Positions 9,287 through 21,576 of a DNA stretch of 64,000 nucleotides are shown here, piece by piece. Source of the DNA: Quercus robur (lineage: Eukaryota; Streptophyta; Magnoliopsida; Fagales; Fagaceae); assembly GCF_932294415.1 (NCBI RefSeq), contig NC_065545.1, forward strand, positions 22,615,357 through 22,679,356, in the 5' to 3' direction. The notes under the pieces are model-generated. The model was not told the DNA's origin, did no database searches, and worked only from the letters and a program-made list of their open reading frames with translations. Made by a program: the position numbers and the translations under genes. Each line of letters opens with the position of its first letter. The stretch's first letter is position 1.

Positions 9287-12200
9287 ATGGCATCTTTTAG
9301 CCCACTTGTTTCTATTCTTAATCAAAACAAATTGACTGGATCCAACTATGTTGACTGGAAAAGAAATTTGGACATTGTTCGCATTGCTGAAGAGCACAAA
9401 TTCGTGCTTTATGAACCTTATCCTAACTTCCCATCATTAGATGCTCTTCTTGAGGAAAAACAACGATATGATCGTTGGCAGAAATCTAATGAGATGGCTA
9501 AGTGCTATATCCTAGCATCTATCTCAAATGTTTTACAGCATCAAATGCAGGATGTAGAACTAGCTTCAGACATAATGCTAAGTCTAAAGGAGATGTTTGA
9601 TGAGCAAGACTGTTCTACAAGGCAAGAAATTATGAGGCAGATTTATAATACCAAAATGGCTGAAGGTACTTCAGTAAGGGAGCATTGTCTTAGTATGACC
9701 TCTCATCTAAATACATTGGAGGTTTTAGGTGCCGACATTGATGGAGAATCCCAAGCAGATATGATACTCCAATCACTGCTAGAATCATTCAAGGAATTCA
9801 GACTTAATTATAACACGAACAAAAAGATTTATACATTGTCTGAATTAATGAATGAGTTGGTGGCAGCAAAAGGCATTCTTGGTACAGCCAGTGTTGATGC
9901 TAATATGGTTGAAGCTTCTTCTTCTCAACCTAAGTCGAAAGGCAAGGGTAAAAAGAAGAAGAAGAAGAAGGACTTCACCAAGCAAGATGGTAAACAAATT
10001 GCCTTAGGAGTTGCCAACAAGGGAAAGAAAAAGGACTATGCCAAAGGAAAGTGTTTCTATTGTAGCGAGAAAGGTCATTGGAAGAGGAATTGTCCAAAAT
10101 TCAGAGTTGCCAAGAATAAGGGCATGAAAAGTTCATTCCTTCTTGAAATATGTTTAGTACAAAATCCCACGGATTCCTGGTGTGTGGATTTAGGTTGTAC
10201 TAATCACATCTACAATTCTTTGCAGGGGTTCTAAGAGACCAGAAAGCTGAATGAGGGGGAAATGTTTATTACTTTGGCTGATGGGAGCAAAATTCCAGTT
10301 GTAGCTGGTGGAGTGTTTAATTTATGTTTTGGTTTTAGAGTTTTAATATTGGAAGACTATTTATATGTACCTAATGTTCGTAGAAATTTAATTTCTGCAA
10401 TTTATTTAGGTAAACATGGATATTGTGTTATTTTGAAAGATAATGTTGTAATAAAGAAGGATAAAATGTTTATATGTTCTGGTAATGTTGTTGATGGTCT
10501 TCATATTATAACTCTTGTTAAGCATAAATTATACAATTCTGAATTAGATAATAATTCACATGTGAAATCATTAAAGAGAAAGTTTTCTTTTACTAGTGAT
10601 GCATATCTTTGGCATTTACGTTTGGGTCATATTAATTCAAACTAGATCCAAAGACTAGTTAAAGATGGGCTTTTAGAACCATTAGATTTTAATGAATTTC
10701 CAGTCTGCGAATCCTGCTTGGAAGGTAAAATGACTAAAAGGCCTTTTAATGCAAAAGGAAATAGAGTCAAAGATTTGCTAGAACTAGTATATTCAAATGT
10801 ATGTGGTCCAATGTCTATCCAAGCAAGAGGTGGCTATGAGTATTTCATTACTTTCATTGATGATTACTCTAGATTTGGTTATGTGTACCTAATGAAATGG
10901 AAGTCCGAAGCCTTTGAAAAGTTCAAAGAGTTTAGGATTGAAGTTGAGAATCAATTCGGTAAACGCATAAAGGTCATTCGATTTAATTGTGGTGGTGAAT
11001 ACCTTCTTGGGGATTTCAAGGATTACTTAACTCAAAATAGGATTGTATCCTAATTGACTGCACCTGGAACTCCTCAACAAAATGGTGTAGTAGAGAGAAA
11101 GAAAAAGACTCTTTTAGAAATTGTTAGGTCCATGATGAGTTATTCAACTTTACCAATTTCCTTTTGGGGATATGCATTAAAAACTACAATGCATATTTTA
11201 AATTTAGTTCCATCAAAATCAGTTCCTAACACACCTAAGGAATTGTGGAGTGGGCGCAAGCCTAGTATGAAATGCCTCCACATTTGGGGATGTCTAACAC
11301 TTGTGTTGAAAGGGAAGTTTGATAAGTTGGAAGCAAAAACAGAAGTATGCATGTTTTTAGGGTATTCAAAGGAAACTAATGGTTATTTATTCTATAATCA
11401 TAAAGATAACAAAGTGTTTGTTAGCACTAATGCCAAATTTTTGGAAGATGATTATGTGAATTATTTTAATCCTAGAAGTAAAGTTGTCTTGACTGAAATA
11501 GATGAACCAGTAATTAAACAACCAATGGATGAAACTAGGGATGATGTGGCTGTATTAGATATACCACAAGATTCTACTCATGAGATGATTAGTACACAAG
11601 AGCCTCGTTGTAGTGAGAGGATTATAAGGCCACCTGTAAGATTTATAGGTCTGGGAGAAACTTATGAATCTATCTTAGAAGAGGCTGAATTTGATCCTTA
11701 CACTTATGAAGAGGCAATGAAAAATATAGATGTACATCATTGGATCAAAGCTATGAAATCTGAATTGGATTCAATGTATTCCAATCAAGTTTGGGATCTA
11801 GTAAAGGTGCCTAACGGCATTAAACGTGTTGGTTGCAAATGGGTTTACAAGAGAAAGAGAGGGATAGATGGAAATGTTGAAACCTTTAGGGCAAAACTAG
11901 TGGCGAAAGGGTATACACAAAAAGAAGGTATTGATTATAAAGAAACATTTTTGCCAGTAGCCATACTTAAATCTATCAGAATTCTCTTATCCATTGCTAC
12001 TTATTATGATTATGAGATTTGGCAAATGGATGTCAAGACTGCAATTCTTAATGGCAATCTTGAAGAAGAAATCTATATGATGTAACCAGAAGGTTTCATA
12101 ACAAAGAACCAAGAGCATATGGTATGCAAATTGAAAAGGTCCATTTATGGACTTAAGCAAGCATCTAGATCATGGAACATCAGATTTGATCAAGCAATCA

Positions 12201-14614
12201 AGTCATTTGGTTTTGAACAAAATCTTGATGAACCATGTGTGTACAAAAGACATTAAGATAAAGTAATAATGTTCCTAGTGCTTTATGTTGATAATATTCT
12301 ACTCTTTGAAAATGATGTAGGGGTAATGTTATTAGTAAAGATTTGGTAGTCAAGCCAATTTGATATGAAGGACCTAGGCGAAGCTAACTTTATTCTAGGG
12401 ATCAAGTTTTGGCGAGATCGAAAGAATAGAATAATAGGCTTGTCACAAGTTGGATATATAGATAAGGTTCTAGAACAGTTTAGCATGCAAAATTCCAAAA
12501 GAGGATTACTCCCTTTCAGACATGGACTTCTTTTATCTGATGTTCAAAGGCCTAAGACTCTTGAGGAAGAAAATATGATGAGACAAATTCCCTATACTTC
12601 TGCAGTGGGAAGTCTCATGTATGTCATGCTTTGTACTAGACCAGATATTTGTTATTCAATTGGCATAGTTAGCCGATATCAATCAAATCCAGGACCTAAA
12701 CATTGGGAGGCTGTAAAGCATATTCTCAAGTATCTAAGGAGAATGAGAGATTATATGTTTGTATATCGGTGTGGGGATTTGATACCTATTGGTTATACAG
12801 ATTCTGATACCAGTCAGATCTTGATTTCAGAAAGTCCACTTCAGGTTGTGTGTTCACCTTAGGAGTGTTGGAAAATTTGGTTTTGCATCTTATACAAAAC
12901 ACATAGTGGAAGCAACAAACACATATCTACTTTATTTATGAGAGATAACATGTACTCTTGAATTCTAGAACAAAGAATAGAAAGCGTACCTTGATACAGT
13001 GAAATTCAAAACCAAGACTTGAGAATACTTCTAATCATCATCTCAATTCCACATGGTGCCCAAGAATTGTGGTCTGTCAATTAGTTTACACGTATGTGTT
13101 CAAGAGAGAATAAGAGAGTGGTTTACACTCACATACACACCATTTCCATCATCTACCTTCTAAAAATTCTGCATGTTTCTCTCTTTATACATAACTATTT
13201 ATCTAATTGGGCTAGCCTTTTGGGCCTGCCCAATTGGGCTTTAGTTTGTGGCTTGAGATGTGACTAAAGAGAATAAATAAGACTCTAGCTCCAATGAGCC
13301 TCGGGCTTTTCTGTCAACTTTTGACAAGTTCAAAATTACCATTAATTATATTTAATACCACTATATAAATATAATTGCACTCTAGATCTTATTAATAAAT
13401 CATATCCCAAGACTCTAATGATATCATTTGACTTCTCCATGAAATATCCATAGTGAACAAAGTCATAATGAACTATCACTTTGTAAACAACTATTTTATC
13501 CTTAAGTACCCGGTTTAATCTTTTAGTTATTCACATTTATTGAAATCTGATTTCAATAAATATAAGCTTAAGTAACTCTTTACTAAAGTGGGCACCTTGA
13601 ATAACCAGTTCCCACTAAACTTATCTTAAGGGGATATTTCGTGTCTCTATAAAAGAGATTATGGATTCCATCTTGAGAATATGTGTTCCCTCAACACTAC
13701 GTATGGTTGCCCAACATATTAAGATTTTGACCGTGAATATTAGATCTCACTCTTGATATATCAAAGTAACCTACATTTCATGATTAGGTTCACTATCCTC
13801 TTAGGATTGAGAGTCTATGAAATTAGAAATCATGAGATTAATTATTCAGGTGACAGTTGTTGATTGAATAATTAATCTCACAGCGGTCCAGTTCAATATG
13901 TCTTAACACTTAAGACACATCAACACATCAACTAGAAGTGTCCACTTCCATGATCAAGATAAACCATCTTAGTTGATGTGTTATAGTCTTCACAGATGAA
14001 ACGCCCAATTTCATCAATGACTACGAACTATATTTTGAGTTTATAAGGAACTTTTAATTTATACCTTCTATGACTAAATCACATACAATGCATTTCAAAG
14101 ACTATGATAATGTCCCATTAGTTCATTTATAAATAATCTCATATAATTAAACAATTTAATTATTTATGACATGCCAATAAATTGGATTTTAGGGCATAAA
14201 CCCCAACAGGAAGGTGGAGACATAAGTTGGAGTGTTAAGCAATCTTATATTGTCGACTCCACCATGGAAGTTGAATATGTTGCTGCTTGTGAAGCGACAA
14301 AGGAAGTTATTTGGCTTAAGAAATTCCTTTTTGATCTTGGTGTTGTGAGAATGGAGCAAGTTCCTATCACATTGTTATGCGACAATAGAGGCGCGGTTGC
14401 ACAATCCAGGGATCCAAGAAATCATAAGAAAGGAAAGTATATTGAAAGAAAGTACCACATCATTCAAGACATTGTTGCTCGAAGAGATGTAGTAGTAGCA
14501 AAGATTGATAGTGCAAATAATCTAGCAGATCCCTTTACCAAAATCTTGCCCCAAAGGACTTTTGAGTCACATTTAGAGGGAATGAGAGTTAGATTAGTGC
14601 ACAATAGTGTTTAG
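9287..14614 (+). pseudogene. Copia gag-pol polyprotein, broken by nonsense codons and a nested LTR
   Basis: The gag part (9287 on) has a UBN2-type retroposon domain and a CCHC knuckle (CFYCSEKGHWKRNC). It is followed by protease, integrase (GPM..., FIDDYSR, TPQQNGVVER), RT and RNase H. Six stops lie in the same reading frame at 10232, 10643, 11051, 12083, 12254 and 12347, with no frameshift between them. At 12866 the frame is interrupted by an antisense solo LTR and resumes at about 14214 (TMEVEYVAACEA, ADPFTK). Catalytic sites have also decayed: the protease DSG is DLG (about 10187), the first integrase Asp is Asn (10796) and the RT YVDD is YVDN (12293). It cannot encode an active polyprotein. 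The normal motifs are family knowledge; the breaks are seen directly. Confidence 0.95.
12866..14208 (-). mobile_element. Nested solo LTR of a related copia family, antisense
   Basis: 1343 bp, TGTTGG...CCAACA. On the minus strand it aligns with the host element's LTR (shared blocks such as the ATATAATTAATGGTAATTTTG stretch and GAACACATACGT) but is clearly diverged. It has no internal domain, so it is a solo LTR. Flanks are AGGAG (12861-12865) and GGAAG (14209-14213), a degraded target duplication. It lies between the RT and RNase H coding parts of the host element, so it inserted later. Confidence 0.9.
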
Positions 14615-14628
14615 GGCAAGTGGGAGAT
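14613..14628 (+). other. Polypurine tract of copia element
   Basis: AGGGCAAGTGGGAGAT abuts the 3' LTR start (TG at 14629) and follows the last gag-pol stop codon. Typical plus-strand primer position. Confidence 0.85.
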
Positions 14629-16058
14629 TGTTAGGATATGTGCCCTTTAAATCCTATTGTATGATGTTATGTATGACATTATGTATGACATTATGTATGT
14701 TATTATGTTGTGATTGATAAAGTTGTTTTATTATTATCTAAAATAATGGTAACATGAATATTTGGACATTATCATATAGTCCATGAGATGCATCGTATGT
14801 GATTTAGTCACAGAAGATATAAATCATAAGTTCTTTGTAAACCCAGAATTTTAGTTCGTAGTCGGTGATGAAATTGAACATTTCATATGCGAAGACTATA
14901 TAACATATCAATTAAGATGATTTGTCTTGATCATGGAAGTGAAGACTTTTAGTTGATATGCTGATATGTTTTGAGTGTTAAAACATATTGAACTGGACTC
15001 CTGTAAGATTTATTATTTTACTAATGATTGTCAAATGAATAATAAATTTCACGACTTCTATTTACATAAACTCTCAATCCTGAGAGAATAATGAACCTAA
15101 TCATGAACTGTAAGTTGATTTAATATATCAGAAGTGGGATCTAAAGTCACGATCAAAATCTTAGTATGTTGGGCAGCAACATTTAATGTTGAAGGAACAT
15201 ATATTCTCAAGATGAAATTCATAATCTCTTAACGGAGATATAAAATATTCTATTGAGATAAATTTAATGGGTTTGGTTATTCAGAGTGTTAGGTCTAACC
15301 ACTTTAGTAAGAAGTTACTAAAGTATATATTTATGAAATTGGATTTCATAAATATATGATGAATAACTTAAAAAATTAAACTAGGTACTCAAGAATTAAG
15401 ATGTAGTAATCTTCAAAGTGGCAATCAACATTCATCCCTTTGTATTACTATAAATATTTTAATTAAGGGGTTGAATGTATAATAAAATCTTGGGATATAA
15501 TTTATTAATAAGGCCCAAAGTGTAATTATATTTATATAGTTGTATTAAATATAATTAATGATAATTTTGGGCTTGTCAAGAGTTGATAGAAAGGCCCAAA
15601 ACCCATTGGAGCTAATGTCCTATTTGTCCCTTTTGGTCCCACTCCATGCCACATACTAAAACCCAATTGGAATGACTCAAAAAGTTAACCCAATTAAATA
15701 ATCAATTATATATAAGGAGAGAAATATACATAATTTTGTAATGCATAATAATATATTAAATGGTGTGTATGTGAGTGTAAGCCACTCTCTTATTCTCCTT
15801 TGAACACATACGTATAAACTGATTGAGAAACTACACTTTTTGGGTATAAGTGGAATTGGAGTGAAGATTAAAAGTTTTTCCAAGTACTTCTAATCTTATG
15901 TTTTGAATTTCACTGCACCAAGGTACGCTCTCTTGTTCTTAAATTTTGAAATTTACATAGTACATGTTATCAATTGCAAATGAAATAGGTCCGTTAATTT
16001 TCTGTTGCATATGTTTTGTATGAGATACAAAATTGTATTTTCATATGTTTTTTCAACA
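14629..16058 (+). repeat. 3' LTR of copia element
   Basis: 1430 bp, TGTTAGGATATG...TTTTTTCAACA. It differs from the 5' LTR by substitutions, small indels and an extra tandem TATGTATGACATTATG run near 14668-14700. Confidence 0.93.
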
Positions 16059-16135
16059 ATATTAGCTCCTACCTTGTCATATTCTTCTCCATGACTATAT
16101 TTATTTACATGGTTTTCTGCCTCTTACTACCCAAA

Positions 16136-17146
16136 GTTGTCAAAATCGGGATCGTACGTAAGATCGTTGAAGGTAGGTGGGATCGTAGATCGTAGGATCG
16201 AATCGTGAATCGTGAATTGTAAGATTTGCATCATATGATTTAATTTGCATGTCATACATCGCTAAGTCTATACTAATAAAATAAATATATTTAAGCTTTG
16301 ACCCAATATATCTAAAAAGTTCAATAAATGTTTAATTAACAACCAAATACCAAAATATTTATCAAAACATATGGAAAACATTTTCCAAGTTCTAAGTTCT
16401 AAGTTTGAAATCCAAAATAAGTTAGCAAATGGAAATTAGCTAACTACAATATGAAATTCAAAAGTAAGATGAATATTAAGGTGAAGTGAACATTTAATTA
16501 TTCTCATTCTAAAGTTCTTATAACAATCGTTCTAAATTCCAAATCATCATCATCCATTTCATCATCTATGTAGACATTATATATTTGTATACTAGAGCTG
16601 CAAAAGACATCAAAATACAATTCCACACTCAACTATTCAAGTTATACCACTCAGTAACAATTAAAAAGCATGCTAAAAAAAATCAATCAATCAATATACA
16701 AATACAAGCATAGTTGATAAAATTATATATAAAAAAATATTTTAGTAGTATTAGAACATAAATTAGTATTTGATCAATCAAATTTAACAACATTATAGCT
16801 TAAAAGGCAGCAAAGTCAACATCAAATTCTTCATTTAGAAATGATGAAGCATTCCTTCATTTTGATTACAAGTGAACTAGAAATTAGAAAACATTTGCTT
16901 AGATTAACATAATTAAAAAAAAAAAAAAAATCATACCATTACAACATGAAAAATTGAAAACTCTCAAAACTTCATCAAAACCAAAAAATTATCCCGTAAA
17001 AAAAAAATTATGTTTTTGGTAGGATCGATAAGATCTCATACGATCCTACACATGATCTTAACACTTTTACGATCCTAATGAGATCTTAAACATTTTGATA
17101 ACGTAAAATCGTGTGTTCTTACTATCCAAATTGCAATTTTGACAAC
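16136..17146. mobile_element. Non-autonomous TIR element with GATC-rich subterminal repeats
   Basis: The left end GTTGTCAAAATCG and right end (reverse complement GTTGTCAAAATTGC) form an 11-bp terminal inverted repeat. Inside both ends lie repeated AGGATCGTA/GATCGT motifs in opposite orientation (16146-16220 and 17018-17100). The roughly 800-bp middle is AT-rich with no coding frame. No clear target duplication was found (CTACCCAAA on the left, CAGACTCCC on the right), so the superfamily is open; hAT or Mutator-like are candidates. Confidence 0.65.
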
Positions 17147-17416
17147 CAGACTCCCACCTCTTTAAATGATTTGCTACTATTAAGTATCTAACTACTAAAG
17201 CACAAATACTAGAGATAAAGCAATTTAAATTTATAAATCTTTCAAGATAGTATGGTATTAATTAATTAAAAAGGTAAGCAAAGCAATACAAAGTTCCATC
17301 ATAAACCATGTTCTAATTAATAATCCCATTCACAGCAAAGGCCAAAGCATTAAAATTAATTAAAACATCTAAAATCTTCATCATCTTCTAAAATAAAGTT
17401 AACCCACTTTGAGTCT

Positions 17417-17809
17417 TCAATCTTCATAGGTGCGGCACTCATCTTTCTCCATGTTGTCCTTACAGAACTCCTCCAATGGGTCTGACCCTTTCTTCTTGTC
17501 ACGTGCATGGCTAGCTGCTGCACTCAGCTCCTCCACACCATCCCATGCTGCAACACACTCACCACTTGCTGGGTCATCAGCACAAGTCTCTTGAGCCTCC
17601 TTGATGCTCTCAGCTACCTTGTCTGTTATCTTTTCTGGGGCTGCACTCACTGGTCTAACTTGCATGCGACCAGACCCGAGCTGGGTGTGCCTCTTCCATG
17701 GGTGGCTCAGCCAAGGGGACTTGATGGTCTGAGCCTTTGGTGAGTCTGCTCCCTTGGCCATGACTCTAGGGGTTGTGAGGTTTAAACTAGCTGCTGCTAT
17801 TGTTGCCAT
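17417..17809 (-). CDS. CP12: CP12, chloroplast GAPDH/PRK scaffold protein (130 aa)
   Basis: Single-exon minus-strand frame. Residues 1 to about 55 are a Ser/Thr/Ala-rich basic chloroplast transit peptide. The mature part of about 75 residues has the CP12 hallmarks: an AWDGVEEL core (88-95), the N-terminal Cys pair C76/C85 and the C-terminal pair C116/C125, and the acidic TYED end. In the known system the oxidised disulphides let intrinsically disordered CP12 tie NADP-GAPDH (GapA) and phosphoribulokinase into an inactive dark complex. Thioredoxin reduction in light releases them. All four cysteines are present, so the protein should be functional. An ACGT-core motif (17958-17964) lies about 150 bp upstream of the ATG, a weak hint of light control. 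No intron or lesion seen. Confidence 0.96.
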   Translation of the reverse strand: MATIAAASLNLTTPRVMAKGADSPKAQTIKSPWLSHPWKRHTQLGSGRMQVRPVSAAPEKITDKVAESIKEAQETCADDPASGECVAAWDGVEELSAAASHARDKKKGSDPLEEFCKDNMEKDECRTYED

Positions 17810-19761
17810 TGTTGTTGTTTCTGAGTCTGGTTTGGTTTGGTAATTGGCGATGTAGCTGGATTGTTTGGGAGATATGGTAATGTGAAGCTATATTATTGGG
17901 ATCCGTAATGTTTTATGTGCACACACTTCTTATCATTTCTGAGCCAATCTTAAACCTCCACGTCTGACCAACTTTGAGATATTTCACGAGAAAATATCAC
18001 TTTTATGTGTAGTAGAAGAAAAGATCACATTTTTCAAAGTCACAATGAGTTCATGGATAATATGCCGTTTGTTATTCTAATAATGTTGTTTGTATTTTTT
18101 AGAAATATGTGTGGTTGAAAAAAATGTAAAAATATATATAATATTGTTTAAAAATTTAAAAGTGTTGCTCAAATAACCATACCAAACAGCCTTGTCTTTA
18201 AATTTTGGTATTAGAGAATAATCAAGCCCTTGCAAACTGGTGCTTATTTTGGAGCATGTCTAGAAGTTGAACATTTTCATATCACTGGTACGTTTTTTAT
18301 CTTTGATTAGTAAATTTCGTAGTCCAAATTATTACAACCGGCAAATAGATCTGATGTTACGGAAGTTACAAGAAAACAACACGTTACTTTTTGAAAGGAA
18401 AAAGAAACTAAATACGTTAACTTTTGAATAAAAACCTTGAATTCACGAGGGATTCCTTAAATTTACCAGGTGATAGGGTTCTGAAATCCACCAGAGAAAA
18501 ATAGACAAAGTCTGTATTTTTATAAATATGAAAAACTGTATAAAGTCTGTTTTTATCTTTGTTGGTAGATAATTGCATCTTAATGTATTTAGAAACAATA
18601 ATTTTGTTTAATTTTTTAATACTATATAGATGCTTGGATTTTTTTTTTCTTTATACTTTAACCCCCGCTAACTTAAAACCCTGAGTCCATCCCTATATGT
18701 ATTAGTCACTTAACTAACTACTACTCTAATTCCAAAAAATAAAACAAAAAAAAAAAAAAAAAAAAAAAACTTTTCGTCCTTATTATAGTTTGTGTGGTGA
18801 GAAAATTGTTCAAATCGATATTAAGGGACTTTCTTCGTTTTTAGAGGTTTTGACTGCTTGCCTGTCTGTCTCGTTCAATGCCATTAAAAAAGTCTTTTAA
18901 CCAGTTATCTTCACGCTAGTCGCTAGCTAAAAGTTAAGAACACCTCCAATGCAAGCCAGCCAAATGCTAATTTAATTGGCCACAAAATATTAAGATGAAT
19001 AATAAATCAAACGTGCTTTTCATGATAAATACCCTCTCGTCTCTTTTAAGTTATTTCTTAAAGACTTAAACGATTACGTAAACTCTTTTTATAAAACAAC
19101 GTGTGGCGCAATCTCCTCAACATGTCTCCAGGATATTTTTACAGCCCCCATACAATCTGGCGAGACATACATATTAGAAGTTGAAATCAGCTAGCTTTTG
19201 ACTGAAAACCCTATCTAACTGCTGCCACTACGCTTTCTTTGGAATTGGGAGGTAGCGTCTAGCATCGCTGACGATTCTCTTGCTAAACTATAAAATAGTT
19301 TCAATAGGAGGGTGTTAGGTACGCTCGCAAGAATATGAATTTTCAATAAGTCGGTGTTGTGGCGATAACTCTTGTATGCGCTGGGCACATAAGATACCTT
19401 CTCATATTGTAGCTTTGTAGGCCTTATGCTAGCAAGAATATTGATGGATAGAAGGGCTTTGATCGTCTCACACTCTTTTTATATATTATTAGTACAAAAA
19501 TTATCTCAATAATGAAAATATATGAATTTTGGGATTAAATTACAAATTACACTCGCTACAATATATAATTTGTAGTGAATTGGAATTGTATTAACTTATT
19601 TTTTGAGAAGAAGATACTTGCATTTAAAGAAAAAAAAGCAAAACTAGCCAAAATCTGCTACAAGAATAGAGTTGATTGGTGGTGGAACATCCTCCATCTA
19701 ACATGTTTAGCATGTTTCGCAAGGTTATGGGTAATATAATGACTCTTTTTATGAATATGAG

Positions 19762-19805
<44 letters not shown>

Positions 19806-20083
19806 ATTAGAACAAACTTTAGGCCTGGTAATAAGGTGACCATATGAGGAGAAAGATTCATCTTGATTACAAAGAGCTTTGATGACTTGATAGTTAATTA
19901 AATAATTAGTTAAAATGAAAATAAATAAATAAATTTTTATAAAAATTAGCAATCTTGACTAAAATAATATCTTGAAAGGTTTCACAATTTATTATATATA
20001 GAGGTTAGATATACATTTTATTATTACTTCAAATATTTGGTCAAATTTGTAGTTCTGTAAAATGCTCAAGAACCCCGAAACTT
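17810..20083. other. Intergenic DNA
   Basis: Includes the CP12 5' flank. Long A-tracts lie at about 18745-18770 and 19761-19803. No coding, RNA or TE feature could be supported; apparent frames across the A-tracts are Lys/Phe homopolymer artefacts. Confidence 0.5.
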
Positions 20084-20131
20084 ATGTAATCAAACTTTTT
20101 TTTTTTTTTTTTGAGAGATGTAATCAAACTT
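20084..20131 (-). mobile_element. Micro-retroposition footprint (a)
   Basis: 14-bp direct repeat ATGTAATCAAACTT at 20084-20097 and 20118-20131. On the minus strand the 20-nt insert is CTCTC followed by 15 A. Confidence 0.8.
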
Positions 20132-20554
20132 TATTAATATGATATAATCAATATAATAAGACAAAATTCTCACCTGTTATAAGATAATATATTTAAATGT
20201 TTATTGAAATAAAAACCAATATATATTGGTCAAAATTTATGTTTAGGTCCTATATTTTAGGTTTTCAATTTAATATAACCTTGTCCTTATGATTATATTG
20301 ACCAATAAATTATATGGTTGAATTTAATTATTATTTAAAAATATAAATTTTTTATAATATTAATTAATTTAATTAATACAATTATGGCTTAAATTCATTA
20401 ACAAAAAAATGTGCTAAAGATTAAAGTATACTTGTATTTTGAATGAGTGATGTTATAAAATAAAATAATTAAAAAAAAGAAAAAGAAAAAGAAAGAAAAA
20501 CTAGTCCCAAAACACACATAGTATTTGGCTTTCTTTTTTGATTGACAATATATG

Positions 20555-20634
20555 ACCGCATCTAGGCCCAATACCATAGTCCCAAAGCTAGTCCCATTCA
20601 TTAACAATACCGCATCTAAGCCCAATACCATAGT
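20555..20634. repeat. 26-bp direct repeat
   Basis: 20555-20580 and 20609-20634 share ACCGCATCT(A)(G/A)GCCCAATACC with one mismatch, 54 bp apart. Confidence 0.8.
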
Positions 20635-20660
20635 TTAATAGGCTGATATTTCACTCAACT

Positions 20661-20711
20661 AAATTTTTTTAGTATCCTTCCTTCCTTTCAAAAAAAAAAA
20701 AAATTTAGTAT
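20661..20711 (+). mobile_element. Micro-retroposition footprint (d), imperfect
   Basis: AAATTT(T4)AGTAT at 20661-20675 and AAATTTAGTAT at 20701-20711 flank CCTTCCTTCCTTTC plus an A-run. The repeat copies differ in T-run length. Confidence 0.55.
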
Positions 20712-21443
20712 TAGCTAAAACCGGAAATCCTTTAAAAAAAAATATAAATAAATAAAAGAAAGAAGGAAAATAAAGGAAGCTAAAGACGAAAATAGCCCAG
20801 GTGAAAATACAGCCCAAATCAGAAATAATGGACCATCGTTGGCAACTTTTAGGTTGCCTGACTAGCCTGGTGCGGCCTACTCAAAGTACCCAACATGTTG
20901 AGTCATGTTAACCGGGTAACCCTTTTGCTCTAAATTTTGGTTTGCTCTCAAAGTGCATAGAACTAATGACATAACTGCCTAAAGATTGCCCAAGGGGATG
21001 CTTCTTAGGGATGAAAAAAGGTTTCTATGCCGCTTAATCCATGCTCCACTCTATCTCAAATAAGTAATGAGACGAGGACGAGTTTTGCTCACTCCATGGT
21101 TCACTCTAGCTATTTCACCCTTACCTTACCTAAAATGAGTATATATATGTTTTAATTTAATATATATTTAAATTATTTTATATATATAATTTAATATTTT
21201 TCTTAGGTAGATAATAACGAGGCTGCCTAAAATTGTCTTTTTAGGGATGATAAAATTTGTATATCTCATGTAATTCATCTTGCTCTGTCTCATATGATTT
21301 TTTTTCCTTGTCTTGAACAGGTGACAAGACAGGGATGAGTTTTGCTCACTCCACCCTATCTCACCCCACCATGATCCAAATGGTTATATGTATGTTGTTA
21401 ACATAATTCAATTTTTGATACAAAATCCAATAATATGTATGCA

Positions 21444-21495
21444 GGTATTCTATTACTAGGTTTACCAAAAAAAAAAAAAGGGTATTCTATTACTA
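21444..21495 (+). mobile_element. Micro-retroposition footprint (b)
   Basis: Perfect 15-bp repeat GGTATTCTATTACTA at 21444-21458 and 21481-21495. The 22-nt insert is GGTTTACC plus 13 A and G. TTACC before the A-run matches the 3' tip of LINE B (CTTACC then poly(A)). Confidence 0.88.
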
Positions 21496-21528
21496 TTTCT
21501 CAAAACACCTACATCATCTCCCTTTTAA

Positions 21529-21576
21529 CACTCTCATGCTTCCTCAAAAAAAAAAAAAAAAAAAACCACTCTCATG
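21529..21576 (+). mobile_element. Micro-retroposition footprint (c)
   Basis: 10-bp repeat CACTCTCATG at 21529-21538 and 21567-21576. The insert is CTTCCTC plus about 20 A and a C. Confidence 0.75.

Larger units (their letters stand above)
5192..16058 (+). mobile_element. Ty1/copia LTR retrotransposon, complete in outline, with nested insertions
   Basis: Two direct LTRs (5192-6587 and 14629-16058) flank an internal region with a PBS (6590), a gag-pol frame (9287-14614) and a polypurine tract (14613-14628). The 5-bp target duplication ATATT is present at 5187-5191 and 16059-16063, so both ends are exact. Domain order gag, protease, integrase, RT, RNase H identifies copia. Two later insertions lie inside: 7861-9248 in the leader and 12866-14208 in the RT/RNase H frame. 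The LTRs differ at many positions and by small indels, so this is not a recent insertion. The gag-pol frame is dead, as described in its own entry. Confidence 0.95.

Noticed and set aside
19658..19952. Phe-rich minus-strand frames
   Set aside because: Translation of a homopolymer A-tract.
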